A stretch of DNA of 64,000 bases, from NCBI GenBank assembly GCA_015060245.1, contig SUYU01000006.1, forward strand, positions 79,646 through 143,645, given 5' to 3'. Below the pieces are notes generated by a model that was given only the letters and a program-made list of their open reading frames with translations, was not told the origin of the DNA and did no database searches. This document shows, one piece after another, positions 49,205 to 59,429 of the stretch; the first letter of the stretch is position 1, and every line of letters begins with the position of its first letter. Origin of the DNA: Bacteroidales bacterium (GTDB lineage Bacteria; Bacteroidota; Bacteroidia; Bacteroidales; UBA932). The position numbers were made by a program, and so were the translations under genes.

Positions 49205-50221
49205 GTGGATAAGGTAAAGGATTTTAATTTGTTATTAACTGATAAAGAGAGAATTGTAATAATCAGTCATGTTAATCCCGATGGCGATGCAATTGGCTCT
49301 GCAACGGGTATGAAAAAATTTTTGGAGTCCAACGGAAAGGTCGTTGATATAGTTGTTCCCAACAAATATCCCCAATTTTTGGGATTCCTTGACCCCATGA
49401 GTAAAATTATAACCTATAAGGATAACCCTGAGGCTGCCGCAAAGGTGCTTTCAGGAGCGGACGTTGTATTGTGCATGGATTTCAACTCGTTGAAGCGGAT
49501 TGATGATTTGGGCGCTCTTGTAGAGAGGTCTAATGGTGCAAAAGTGCTTATTGACCACCATCTTCAGCCCGAAAATTCATTTGATATCATGTTTTCTGAT
49601 CCGGGTGCCTCCTCAACTTGTGAGGTGGCCTATTTTCTTATAAAGAGGATGGTGATGGCAGATAGGAGTTTGGCATCATTGGATCTGGATGCGGGGATCT
49701 CATTCTATACAGGTCTGATGACCGATACGAACAACTTTGCCAATTCTGTAAGACCCGAAACATTCAGGATGGCATGTGAACTTCTGGAACTGGGTATTGA
49801 CAAGGAGGATATACAATTTAAGGTATACAGCGGATTCAGGGAGGAGAGAATGCGTATGATGGGGTATATGTTGTATGAGAATATGAAGGTATTTCCTCAG
49901 AGCAAGGCAGGTTTCATGCTTATAACCAAAGAGTTGAAGGAAAGATTTGATTTTAGGGACGGAGACTCGGAAGGCTTTGTGAACCTTGCCCTTAATGTGG
50001 CCGGTGTAGAGGTCTCTGCGCTTTTTACGGAGGCTGACGGTTATATAAAAGTATCATTGAGGTCAAAGGGAGATTTTTCAGTAAACAAGTTGAGCCGTGC
50101 ATTCTTCAACGGTGGAGGACATGAGAGGGCGGCCGGAGGAAAGATATATATTCCGGTAAGTGAAGTGGAGGAGTACTTTTTGGACTCTTTGGAGAAATAC
50201 AGGCACACGATTTGCAAATAA
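49205..50221 (+). CDS. DHH-family phosphoesterase (NrnA-like)
   Basis: ISHVNPDGDAIGSATG; LIDHHLQ; FNGGGHERAAGGK. Confidence 0.9.
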   Translation: MDKVKDFNLLLTDKERIVIISHVNPDGDAIGSATGMKKFLESNGKVVDIVVPNKYPQFLGFLDPMSKIITYKDNPEAAAKVLSGADVVLCMDFNSLKRIDDLGALVERSNGAKVLIDHHLQPENSFDIMFSDPGASSTCEVAYFLIKRMVMADRSLASLDLDAGISFYTGLMTDTNNFANSVRPETFRMACELLELGIDKEDIQFKVYSGFREERMRMMGYMLYENMKVFPQSKAGFMLITKELKERFDFRDGDSEGFVNLALNVAGVEVSALFTEADGYIKVSLRSKGDFSVNKLSRAFFNGGGHERAAGGKIYIPVSEVEEYFLDSLEKYRHTICK

Positions 50222-50232
50222 AGGCGGAATGT

Positions 50233-50751
50233 ATGAGAAAGAGATTGGAAATTTTACTTTTGACGCTCTCTGCTGCTCTGTTGTGCTGTTGTACAAAACA
50301 GGACAGGGAGAACTCGATAATCAGTCAGGAGGCAGCAATTGACAGTTACCTCTCCTCTTTGCAAGGGGTTGAGATAGTGAGAAAAGGCGGTTCCAACAGG
50401 GCTGTCGTGACAATGGGTGTTGATGGAACCGAGGCTTCAAAGGGTGATTCCCTTTACATAAGGTATGCAGGATACACCTTTTCATCGGGAAAGGGGCCGC
50501 TGTTTGCCACAAACGACCAGAGCGTGGCTCAAAGTGCCGGTTTTCCTGTGCAGGAGGCTCCCATGAAGATCAAACTTGGAAAAACGGAACTTGTAAAGGG
50601 ACTTGAACTTGGATTGGAGGGTGTGAAGGAGGGGGAGCACTGCTATATAGTCTTCTCGGCAAAGTATGGATTCAACAACACTCCTGTAGCAAATATTCCA
50701 AAGTTGTCGCCCCTCTTTTATGAAATTTGGGTAGATAAAGTAATAAAGTAG
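50233..50751 (+). CDS. FKBP-type peptidyl-prolyl isomerase-like lipoprotein
   Basis: Lipobox-like ALLCCCT; GDSLYIRYAGYTF...KTELVKGLELGLEGVKEGEHCYIVF. Confidence 0.75.
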   Translation: MRKRLEILLLTLSAALLCCCTKQDRENSIISQEAAIDSYLSSLQGVEIVRKGGSNRAVVTMGVDGTEASKGDSLYIRYAGYTFSSGKGPLFATNDQSVAQSAGFPVQEAPMKIKLGKTELVKGLELGLEGVKEGEHCYIVFSAKYGFNNTPVANIPKLSPLFYEIWVDKVIK

Positions 50752-50783
50752 ATATTGAATAAAAAGTATTATATTTGCACCCT

Positions 50784-51824
50784 ATGTACAGCAATATAAA
50801 ATTATATCTGGCTGCCCTTTTGTGCAGCATTCTATTCTTCTCTTGTGCAGAGGAGAGGGAGGAGAGCAATAAGGCCATTCAGGAGAGAATCCTTCAGGCT
50901 TATCTGGATGTGAATTATCCGGGAAACAAGTATATGAAAACTGCATCCGGGCTCATTATCCTTTCACATCAGGAGGGCAAGGGCCTAACACCGGTAGATG
51001 GCGACGGTGCATACATAAGATACAGTGTAAAGACGCTGGACGGCAATTATGAGAATACGACCATCAAGGAAATGGCCGAGAGATTGGGTACATATTCATC
51101 AACCGAGTATTATGGTCCGACGTTGGCCGAGATCGGATACGGAAAAATCTCAAGAGGCATGCATGAGGCTCTCTGCATGATGCGTGAGGGTGGAAAGATG
51201 ACAATAATAGTGCCTCCTCATCTTTCATCATATGATTATGACAGGAATTTTACCTACGGCTATGATATTGATGACACACCCCAAACGTCTGTAAACAAAA
51301 TCTATGAAATAGAACTTGTACACACAATAGGTGATATCTTCAAGTTCCAGACTGACTCGTTGGAGAGATTCAGGGATATACACTATCCTGGTGTGGATTC
51401 AACAGCAAGAGGCTATTATTTCAAGAAATTGTCGGGAACAGTAAAGGATACAATTCCGCAGAACGAGTCGGCAAATGTCTGGTATGTGGGCAAATTGCTT
51501 GACGGCTACGTCTTTGATACCAATATAGCCGATACTGCAAAAAAATATGGAATCTACGATCCTTCTTCGAATTACACATCTCTTACTGTTTCATATGAGT
51601 CAAAATATGAACTCATGAGCAGCGAGGGCAGTGAGAGCGGAAACGGTTATGTGACCGGCTTTGCCAGAGCCTTGAAGAGCATGACTTATGAAGACCATGC
51701 GGTTACTTTCTTCTGGTCAAAATATGGTTATGGTGCCGACGGTAACGTGGGTAACAATGGTGGTGGAGTCCCAGGTTACTCTATGCTATTTTTTGACATA
51801 TACGTGGACAAGAAGCAGAATTAG
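50784..51824 (+). CDS. FKBP-like lipoprotein
   Basis: Lipobox ILFFSCA; two FKBP-like segments. Confidence 0.65.
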   Translation: MYSNIKLYLAALLCSILFFSCAEEREESNKAIQERILQAYLDVNYPGNKYMKTASGLIILSHQEGKGLTPVDGDGAYIRYSVKTLDGNYENTTIKEMAERLGTYSSTEYYGPTLAEIGYGKISRGMHEALCMMREGGKMTIIVPPHLSSYDYDRNFTYGYDIDDTPQTSVNKIYEIELVHTIGDIFKFQTDSLERFRDIHYPGVDSTARGYYFKKLSGTVKDTIPQNESANVWYVGKLLDGYVFDTNIADTAKKYGIYDPSSNYTSLTVSYESKYELMSSEGSESGNGYVTGFARALKSMTYEDHAVTFFWSKYGYGADGNVGNNGGGVPGYSMLFFDIYVDKKQN

Positions 51825-51865
51825 TATATAGTATATTGCAAGATCACATTCGCAGGTCAGTATAA

Positions 51866-51898
51866 ATAGAAAAGGCAGCCGTCCGGCTGCCTTTTCTG
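51866..51898. terminator. Bidirectional terminator
   Basis: AAAAGGCAGCcgtccGGCTGCCTTTTC. Confidence 0.8.
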
Positions 51899-51915
51899 TA
51901 TTATCAGTGGTGTGT

Positions 51916-53223
51916 TTATTTCTCTACATAGTGGAAGTGAGGACCGAATCTCTCGAATGCCGCTTTGTCCAACTCCTCCTGAGCACTTGGATGAGCAACG
52001 CTGATAACAAGTTTTGCCCTCTCCTGAAGTGATTTGCCATATAGGTTGACTGCACCGTACTCGGTAACAAACCAGTGGATGTGGTTTCTTGTTGTAACAA
52101 CACCTGCGCCTGGTGTAAGGATATTTGCAATCTTGCTTATGCCCTTGTTTGTTGCAGATGGCATTGCAATGATGGCCTTACCGCCTTTTGAAAGTGAGGC
52201 ACCGTAGATGAAGTCAATCTGACCGCCAACACCTGAGTAGAATTTTGTGCCAAGTGAATCGGCACATACCTGACCAGTAATGTCTACCTGAAGGGCAGAG
52301 TTGATTGCTGTAACTTTAGGGTTCTTTGCAATTACAAACGGGTCGTTGGTATATCCTACATCCATCATGGCAACCATAGGGTTGTCATCAATGAAGTCGT
52401 AGCATGTCTGTGAACCCATAAGGAATGTAGAGACCATCTTGCCTTTGTCAATGGCTTTGTTTGCGCCGTTGATTACGCCCTTTTCTACAAGAGGAAGCAC
52501 ACCGTCTGCAAACATCTCTGTGTGGATACCCAGATTCTTGTGGTTGCCAAGTTGTGCAAGCACTGCATTAGGAATTGCACCGATACCCATCTGAAGGGTA
52601 GCGCCATCCTCAATAAGGGCAGCACAATTCTTTCCAATGGCAATCTCAATGTCAGAAGGGGCAGCAAAGTGTGCAGGCTCAAGAATGCTGTCATGCTCAA
52701 CAAAGTGGTCGATCATGCTCATAGGAATCATTGCATCACCGAATGAACGGGGTACATTCTTGTTTACAACTGCAATAACAACTCTTGCACACTCAATTGC
52801 AGCCAAAGTGGCATCTACTGATGTACCCAATGAAACATAGCCATGCTTGTCAGGTGTAGAGACCTGGATCATAGCAACATCGCAAGGAAGCACGCCGCTT
52901 CTGTATAGTTTCTGGGTCTCGCTCAAGAAGATTGGAATATAATCTGCGTAACCTGCCTGAACGCTCTTTCTTACATTGCCTCCAACAAAAAATGCCTGAT
53001 GGAAGAAGATGCCTTCATATTTTGCATCTGTGTAAGGGGCCTCGCCCTCTGTATGCAAGTGGTGGATTCTTACATCCCTCAACTCACCGGCATCACCTCT
53101 GCGGCATAGTGCATCAATTAGCACTTTAGGAGCACTCGCAACACTGCTCAAGTGGATATGGTCACCACTCTTTACATATTTTACAGCCTCGTCTGCGCTG
53201 ATAAATTTGATATTTTTCTGCAT
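51916..53223 (-). CDS. Acetyl-CoA hydrolase/transferase family (CoA-transferase)
   Basis: LQMGIGAIPNAVLAQLGNHKNLGIHTEM; GVGGQIDFIYGA. Confidence 0.9.
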   Translation of the reverse strand: MQKNIKFISADEAVKYVKSGDHIHLSSVASAPKVLIDALCRRGDAGELRDVRIHHLHTEGEAPYTDAKYEGIFFHQAFFVGGNVRKSVQAGYADYIPIFLSETQKLYRSGVLPCDVAMIQVSTPDKHGYVSLGTSVDATLAAIECARVVIAVVNKNVPRSFGDAMIPMSMIDHFVEHDSILEPAHFAAPSDIEIAIGKNCAALIEDGATLQMGIGAIPNAVLAQLGNHKNLGIHTEMFADGVLPLVEKGVINGANKAIDKGKMVSTFLMGSQTCYDFIDDNPMVAMMDVGYTNDPFVIAKNPKVTAINSALQVDITGQVCADSLGTKFYSGVGGQIDFIYGASLSKGGKAIIAMPSATNKGISKIANILTPGAGVVTTRNHIHWFVTEYGAVNLYGKSLQERAKLVISVAHPSAQEELDKAAFERFGPHFHYVEK

Positions 53224-53326
53224 TTTAAGTTTATTTAATGATTAAAGTTGACCAATATTGAAATAATCAACAAAAGTATAAACTTTAACGTGGATAAGCA
53301 ACATTTTTAATAACTTTGTGCTCGCT

Positions 53327-54175
53327 ATGCCAATAATGACAATAACAAGTGACTGGAGCCGCGGCGATTACTATCTTCCCTCATTGAAGGGTGGATTGAT
53401 GAGTCTGTATCTTGCTTGTAAAGAGCAAAATAAAATTCCAGCCACTGATTTTTTCAATATTGTAGACATATCCAATACAGTAAAGCCGTTTGACATCTCC
53501 GGAGCCTGTTTCATTTTAAGGAACTCCTACCGTCATTATCCCGACGGTTCAATCCATATCCTTGCTGTGGAGAGTGAACTGCATGACGGGGCCGATATGG
53601 TTGTGGTAAAGGCAGACGGGCACTATTTCATAGCACCTGATGACGGACGTTTTGCACTGTTGCTGAAAATGGATGGAAAGGAGCAGGCCTACCGGCTGTC
53701 GGGAAGCCATGCTGAAGAGGGGGCACCAATGGGCTTCACTGCCCTCGACCTCTTTAAAGAGGGGGTAAGGCATATTCTCGAAGGAAGTCTTGAAGAACTT
53801 GATAGAGTAAGTTTGAGGAGTGCCGTAAATGAATGTGCGGCCGTTACTTCCAACAGGATTGTGGGAAGGGTAGTCTACATTGATTCCTACGGCAATGCAA
53901 TTACAAACATCACGCGTGAGAGTTTCTTTAAGGTGGTAACATCTGCAATGGTCAATGGAGCCAAGGATATATCGTGCGTGATTTTTGTCCAGGGGCCATA
54001 TCTGAAGATAGAGAATATCTCTGAAGGTTATTGGGACGTGGAGCCGGGAGAGGAACTCGCCTTCTTCAACTCGTTGGACCAACTTGAACTGGCAATCAAC
54101 GGTGGCAACTTTGCTCAGATGGAGGGCATAGATACAACGGCGGAGGTTGTAATGAAGTTTGCTTTTGAAAAGTGA
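53327..54175 (+). CDS. S-adenosyl-L-methionine hydrolase (DUF62 / SAM hydroxide adenosyltransferase family)
   Basis: ITSDWSRGDYYLPSLKGGL; VYIDSYGNAITNI. Confidence 0.82.
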   Translation: MPIMTITSDWSRGDYYLPSLKGGLMSLYLACKEQNKIPATDFFNIVDISNTVKPFDISGACFILRNSYRHYPDGSIHILAVESELHDGADMVVVKADGHYFIAPDDGRFALLLKMDGKEQAYRLSGSHAEEGAPMGFTALDLFKEGVRHILEGSLEELDRVSLRSAVNECAAVTSNRIVGRVVYIDSYGNAITNITRESFFKVVTSAMVNGAKDISCVIFVQGPYLKIENISEGYWDVEPGEELAFFNSLDQLELAINGGNFAQMEGIDTTAEVVMKFAFEK

Positions 54176-54194
54176 CGTATATAAAAGACAGAAT

Positions 54195-55037
54195 ATGACT
54201 AAGAGTGAAAAAAGAGCAGAACAGATGGCGGCATTCTCACGCCTTCTTGACGTTATGGATGAGTTGAGGGAGAAGTGCCCATGGGACAGGGAGCAGACCA
54301 TTGAAAGTTTGCGTACCTTGACCATAGAGGAGACCTTTGAGTTGTCCGATGCAATCATGCAGAATGATATGCCCAACATCTGCAAGGAGTTGGGAGATAT
54401 TCTGCTTCATATAGTCTTCTACTCCAAGATTGCGGAGGAGAATGGCCAGTTTGATATAGTTGAGGTGATTGACAAGTTGTGCAGCAAACTCATTTACAGG
54501 CATCCTCATGTATACTCCACAACAGAGGTGGAGAATGCAGGTCAGGTGGTGCAGAACTGGGAAGCCCTCAAGACAAAGGAGAAGGATGGCAACAAGACCA
54601 TTTTGAGCGGTGTGCCTCAAAGCATGCCAAGCATGATAAAGGCCTACAGAATGCAGGACAAGGCGAGGGCTGTTGGCTTTGACTGGGACAAAAAGGAGGA
54701 TGTATGGAACAAGGTCAAGGAGGAGATTGCTGAACTTGAGGTTGAGATGAATGGGATGGATGCCGTTTCAAGAAGCAATGATGCAACGCAGGAGCAGAAG
54801 GATGAGGCTTTTGCAAAGGCCCAGAGCGAATTGGGAGATCTCTTCTTCTCTCTTGTAAATGCAGCCAGACTCTACAAACTTGAGCCCGATACTGCATTGG
54901 AAAGTACCAACAAGAAGTTCCGCAACAGGTTTACATATCTGGAGGAGCAGACAATAAGAAAGGGGCGTTCATTGAAGGATATGACTCTTGAGGAGATGGA
55001 TGCCATTTGGGATGAGGCAAAAAGAAAGGGACTCTGA
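54195..55037 (+). CDS. mazG: Nucleoside triphosphate pyrophosphohydrolase
   Basis: LREKCPWDREQTIESLRTLTIEETFEL; KELGDILLHIVFYSKIAEE. Confidence 0.93.
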   Translation: MTKSEKRAEQMAAFSRLLDVMDELREKCPWDREQTIESLRTLTIEETFELSDAIMQNDMPNICKELGDILLHIVFYSKIAEENGQFDIVEVIDKLCSKLIYRHPHVYSTTEVENAGQVVQNWEALKTKEKDGNKTILSGVPQSMPSMIKAYRMQDKARAVGFDWDKKEDVWNKVKEEIAELEVEMNGMDAVSRSNDATQEQKDEAFAKAQSELGDLFFSLVNAARLYKLEPDTALESTNKKFRNRFTYLEEQTIRKGRSLKDMTLEEMDAIWDEAKRKGL

Positions 55038-55038
55038 T

Positions 55039-55758
55039 ATGGAAAACTGGCAGGAGAGGACGCAGATATTGATGGGCGAAGAGGGCCTGGCAACCTTAGC
55101 CGGCTCTACGGTCATAGTGGTAGGTCTTGGAGGAGTTGGTGCATATGCTGCAGAGATGCTCTGTAGGGCTGGAGTGGGCAGGCTTGTTCTGCTTGATTCC
55201 GATACGGTGAGTGTTACCAATAAGAACAGGCAACTTATAGCCCTTGACTCCACAATCGGAAAAAACAAGACCGATGTCCTTGCAGCACGCCTTAAGGATA
55301 TCAATCCGGAAGTTGTGCTTGATCTTGTATGTGAGTATGTTGAGGAGAATAATGTGGAGAGGTTGTTGGGAGGTTATAAGCCTGATTATGTGGTTGATGC
55401 AATTGACACGCTGTCGCCCAAAATAGCACTTGTAAAGTATTGTATGGATAATTCCATTCCTCTTGTATCTTCAATGGGAGCCGGAGCAAAATATGATGCT
55501 ACTGCCGTAAGGATAAAGGATTTGTCAAAATCTTTCAATTGTCCGTTGGCCTATATGTTGAGGAAGAAATTGCGAAAGATTGGCATATCCAAGGGATTTG
55601 ATGTGGTCTTTTCGGAGGAGTTGCCCGATAAGGATGCAATTGTGCCGATGGAGGAGCGCAACAAAAAGAGTCAGGTAGGGACAATTTCGTATCTTCCTGC
55701 GGTATTTGGGTGTGTATGTGCGCAGGCTGCAATAACACATTTGATAAAAAAGTGTTAA
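55039..55758 (+). CDS. tcdA: tRNA threonylcarbamoyladenosine dehydratase
   Basis: VVGLGGVGAYAAEMLCRAGVGRLVLLDSD; VVDAIDTLSPKIALVKYC. Confidence 0.9.
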   Translation: MENWQERTQILMGEEGLATLAGSTVIVVGLGGVGAYAAEMLCRAGVGRLVLLDSDTVSVTNKNRQLIALDSTIGKNKTDVLAARLKDINPEVVLDLVCEYVEENNVERLLGGYKPDYVVDAIDTLSPKIALVKYCMDNSIPLVSSMGAGAKYDATAVRIKDLSKSFNCPLAYMLRKKLRKIGISKGFDVVFSEELPDKDAIVPMEERNKKSQVGTISYLPAVFGCVCAQAAITHLIKKC

Positions 55759-55784
55759 ATTTGTCTCTTTAAAAGAAGAATAAT

Positions 55785-56906
55785 ATGTCAGTTACCATAA
55801 AAGAAGTATCTACTGCAAAGGAACTGAAGGCATTTTATCAGTTCCAGAACAAGTTGTACAAGGATTGTGAAGCCTATGTTCCAACCTTGGATGTTGACCA
55901 GAAGGCCTCCCTTACCAATGATCCGGCTCTGGAGTACTGCACACGCAAGATGTGGCTGGCCTATAAAGACAACAAGGTTGTCGGACGTATTCAGGCTATT
56001 GTAAATCCCCGGTACAATGAGTTCTATCACACCAAAAGGGGACGTTTTGGCTGGTATGACTTCATAAATGACATTGAGGTTGCAAAGGCTCTTATGGAGA
56101 CTGCTTCAAAATGGTTGAAACAGCAGGGTATGGAGGTTATTCATGGTCCTCTTGCCTATAATACTTTGGGCCGACAGGGCATGCTCGTTTCGGGATTTGA
56201 GAATACCCCGCCTACAAATTGTCTCTACAACTATCCATATTATCCGCAGTTTATGGAAAAGATGGGTTTTGAAAAGGAGTGTGACTGGATCCAGTACAAA
56301 TTGAACGCATCGCAGGCAACACCTGAAAAACTCACCCGTCTGGCGGATATCCTTATGCAGAGATATAATTTGCGTCTGCTTGACATTACCAAAATAAAGG
56401 GCCAGGAGCGTGATATGCTTATAGACAAGTTCTTTAAGATATATAACGAGTGCTTCAAGGCGGTTCATAACTTTATTCCGCTTACACCTTCTGAGATAAA
56501 GAAGACCGGCTCTGCATATTTCAAACTCCTCAAACCGGAGTTGACTTGCCTGGTTGTTGATGAGAACAATGATATTGCCGCTTTCGGATTGTGTTTCCCA
56601 AGTCTGTCGGAGGCTATGAAAAAGGCCAAGGGTTCACTCTTCCCGTTCGGGTGGTATCACATCCTTAAAGGGTACAGAAAGTACAACACTATTGACCTTA
56701 TGATGGTAGGATCCTCTCCAGCCTGGGCTCTCAAGGGACTCTCTGCAATTTATCATGCCCAATTGAGCGGTAACTTCCAGAAATACCATATTGCCCACGC
56801 AATTACCAATCCTCAGATTGATACCAATACTGCAGCCATAAAAGTATGGGAGAGTTATGACCACGAGGAGTTCATGCGCCGCAGGTGCTGGTGCAGACCG
56901 CTTTAG
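55785..56906 (+). CDS. GNAT-type N-acetyltransferase family protein (373 aa)
   Basis: RIQAIVNPRYNEFYHTKRGRFGWYDFIND; IHGPLAYNTLGRQGMLVSGFENTPP. Confidence 0.7.
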   Translation: MSVTIKEVSTAKELKAFYQFQNKLYKDCEAYVPTLDVDQKASLTNDPALEYCTRKMWLAYKDNKVVGRIQAIVNPRYNEFYHTKRGRFGWYDFINDIEVAKALMETASKWLKQQGMEVIHGPLAYNTLGRQGMLVSGFENTPPTNCLYNYPYYPQFMEKMGFEKECDWIQYKLNASQATPEKLTRLADILMQRYNLRLLDITKIKGQERDMLIDKFFKIYNECFKAVHNFIPLTPSEIKKTGSAYFKLLKPELTCLVVDENNDIAAFGLCFPSLSEAMKKAKGSLFPFGWYHILKGYRKYNTIDLMMVGSSPAWALKGLSAIYHAQLSGNFQKYHIAHAITNPQIDTNTAAIKVWESYDHEEFMRRRCWCRPL

Positions 56907-56938
56907 TGATATTTGTAGAAATTATTACAATAAAATTG

Positions 56939-57565
56939 ATGATTATGGAAGGCAACCAATTGTCGGTGGGTATCTTCATTGATGGCGGATACTACGCAAA
57001 GATAAACGAAGGCTTGCAGAGACTCTTCTCAAAGCAGTTGGATATAAAGCAACTGTTTGAGTATATGCGTGAGCGCATAGCAAAGAAGTCAGGGAGCAGG
57101 CTCGAAGATATACATATAGTTGAGGCTCACTTTTTCAGGGGCAGATACAGGGCTTCCGATGCCCAGGATAAGAATTTGCTCTATGATGAGCGTCTGTTTG
57201 AAGATTCACTTATTGAGAATGATGTGATCTTTCACTACAAGCACTTGAGGGAGTTGGAGAAGAAGGGGGGAACAACCGTAATTGAGAAGGGAATTGATGT
57301 ATGGTTTGCGCTTGAGACTTATGAACTCTCAATGATACGCAAGTTTGACTTTGTAATCCTTGTTACAGGTGATGCAGACCATGAGATGCTTGCAAAGAAA
57401 TTGAATGCACTCAAAACAAAAGTCATTCTTCTCAACTGGAGGCTTGATTCCCAGTCATCCACTTCAAAACTGCTCAAGGAGGAGGTGGGGTGGCATCTTG
57501 ATCTCGGAAATGAGAGTATGGCCGACAAGTCCCTGTTTGAGAGAATTTGTTCAAGCAGCAAATAG
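56939..57565 (+). CDS. NYN domain-containing protein
   Basis: SVGIFIDGGYYAKIN; FDFVILVTGDADHEMLAKKL. Confidence 0.85.
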   Translation: MIMEGNQLSVGIFIDGGYYAKINEGLQRLFSKQLDIKQLFEYMRERIAKKSGSRLEDIHIVEAHFFRGRYRASDAQDKNLLYDERLFEDSLIENDVIFHYKHLRELEKKGGTTVIEKGIDVWFALETYELSMIRKFDFVILVTGDADHEMLAKKLNALKTKVILLNWRLDSQSSTSKLLKEEVGWHLDLGNESMADKSLFERICSSSK

Positions 57566-57639
57566 TGTACATTTTGTCCCGACACTACGTTCCTGTACGA
57601 CTTGCAGAGAGATGTGGCTGTCGGGAAATTTATATTATT

Positions 57640-59100
57640 ATGAGAGGATTGTTTTTATACCTTATGGTTGCCGTTTCTCTATTTTGTACGGCAACTGCTT
57701 ATGCACAGCATGATAAACTGGCCGGGATATTCAGTGTTACAACTTGTCCGGCAGAGAATTGTGAAAATGCAATCAATATCAGTTGGGCAACAGATACATC
57801 TGTGAAACGTGCTGTTGTTGAGATAACTCCGGCCGGTGATTCTGAATGGAAAAAATCTTCATTCCACCTCTTTGAAGGCAGGCTCTGTACAACGTTCGAC
57901 AGTGTATATTCAAAAGGACCTAAGGGTGAGAATTTTTATGAGGATGCAGTCATAAACAAATACAATGCTTCAATTGCCGGTTTAAAAGAGGATACCCGTT
58001 ACAAATACAGGGTATATCCATTGTTGTGCAGCAATGCGTCAGATGGTGCTGTTGCTGGAGAGAACTTTGCAGATTGTTTTGAATCCAAAGGCAAAAACGG
58101 CAAATGCAAGGAGTTTCTACGCGATACATACTATACTGGTGTGAGATATTTCAAGACGTCGGGTGCAAAAGAGTGGGAGGCCTGTATAATTTCTGACTTT
58201 CATGTATATACGCCCATATATGGCAGGACAAAGGCGGCCATGGCAATGATTTCTACCGTAGAAAAATATGCCGGCAATAATGGCGGAGAGTCTCGTAAGC
58301 GCGACTCCGACTCACTTCCGTTTGACTGGATACTACACTTGGGCGACATTACAGCATGGGGAGGAAGTTACTCTTTCTGGAAGAATCTCTATACAGAACA
58401 GCCGTTCAAGAGATATATGTGGGCGGGAGTCAACGGCAATCATGACAATATGACCCGCAATTATGACCGTACGACAAATGAGTTTTTCAGGGATGCTGCA
58501 GCCTACCCTATGAACGGATATGAGGGCGAGATGGGAGTATGTTACCACTTCAGGTATGGCGATGTACTTTTCATTATGCTCAATAATGAAAATATGAGAA
58601 GTGATGAGGGCCTGGCAGCGGCGCAGGAGTGGGTGCGGAAGGTGGTTGCGGAAAATCCAGCACCATATACCGTTGTTTGTGAGCATTATCAGTGGTTCTT
58701 TGGAAATGACGGAAAGGAGTCGCAGTACTCACGTTGGAGCAACCTCTTTGATGAATGCGGTGTAAATCTGGCGCTTGCCGGGAATAACCACATCTATGTC
58801 AGTACACCTGCCCTTTATGAGGGCAAACCTGTAGGGCAAAGCAAATCTGGAAACATTGCGCAAAACACAACAGGAACAGTCTACATCCAAACCCCGTCAT
58901 CAGACAATGAAAGGGGAGTGGCTTTTGATGCTTCAGTACCTTTGCAGTACAGTGACGATAAAATCAAGTTCCGTTGGAGCGAAGGTCCCAATACCGTCGG
59001 TGCCATGCACATGAAGGTAACTCCTGAAAAAATGGTACTTACACTCCTTGACAGAAACGGCAATGTTCTTGATGTTACAGAGGTTTTGCCTTCAAAGTGA
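57640..59100 (+). CDS. Secreted metallophosphoesterase
   Basis: ISDFHVYTP; LHLGDITAWGG; GVNGNHDNM; AGNNHIYV. Confidence 0.85.
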   Translation: MRGLFLYLMVAVSLFCTATAYAQHDKLAGIFSVTTCPAENCENAINISWATDTSVKRAVVEITPAGDSEWKKSSFHLFEGRLCTTFDSVYSKGPKGENFYEDAVINKYNASIAGLKEDTRYKYRVYPLLCSNASDGAVAGENFADCFESKGKNGKCKEFLRDTYYTGVRYFKTSGAKEWEACIISDFHVYTPIYGRTKAAMAMISTVEKYAGNNGGESRKRDSDSLPFDWILHLGDITAWGGSYSFWKNLYTEQPFKRYMWAGVNGNHDNMTRNYDRTTNEFFRDAAAYPMNGYEGEMGVCYHFRYGDVLFIMLNNENMRSDEGLAAAQEWVRKVVAENPAPYTVVCEHYQWFFGNDGKESQYSRWSNLFDECGVNLALAGNNHIYVSTPALYEGKPVGQSKSGNIAQNTTGTVYIQTPSSDNERGVAFDASVPLQYSDDKIKFRWSEGPNTVGAMHMKVTPEKMVLTLLDRNGNVLDVTEVLPSK

Positions 59101-59400
59101 TCCGGTTATGCCACGGGGCCAAATGGAGCCCCTTATGTTGTGCTCCAGGACAACCAAGTGACATAGGTTCTAAGTTTAAACATTGAATATAACCGCTAAA
59201 GAGCATTCCATTCATAGGAACTGTGGGAGATTGCACTTTTGTGCAATTCCAGGGAGTGGTGTGGTCAAGCGGGATTGCTTCGCATACATGTTGGATTTAT
59301 GCGTAATCGCATTGGAACCGGCATAGGGTTCTGCAGCCTGGCCAAAATGTAAATGACAGATTGCAGAACCTCTTCAGTTGGAATTTATGGGTAAGTTACA
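59101..59400. other. Hairpin-rich non-coding stretch between convergent genes (candidate structured RNA, strand unknown)
   Basis: Several independent stems, e.g. GGGGC/GCCCC, ATTGCACttttGTGCAAT, GGTTCTGCA...TGCAGAACC; no convincing ORF. Confidence 0.35.
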
Positions 59401-59429
59401 GATATGCCAATATGCCAAATTCCATATGG

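Noticed and set aside
54159-54195. Translations containing VYKRQ (forward) and CLLYTS (reverse), which resemble Nextera adapter contamination
   Set aside because: DNA reads GACGTATATAAAAGACAG, not the mosaic end AGATGTGTATAAGAGACAG, and it lies naturally between two intact genes with the mazG ATG right after it.
59101-59400. tmRNA, RNase P RNA or SRP RNA
   Set aside because: None of the conserved signature blocks I would look for (tmRNA tRNA-like ends, RNase P GAGGAAAGTCC, SRP GGAAGGAAGCAG) were seen on either strand.
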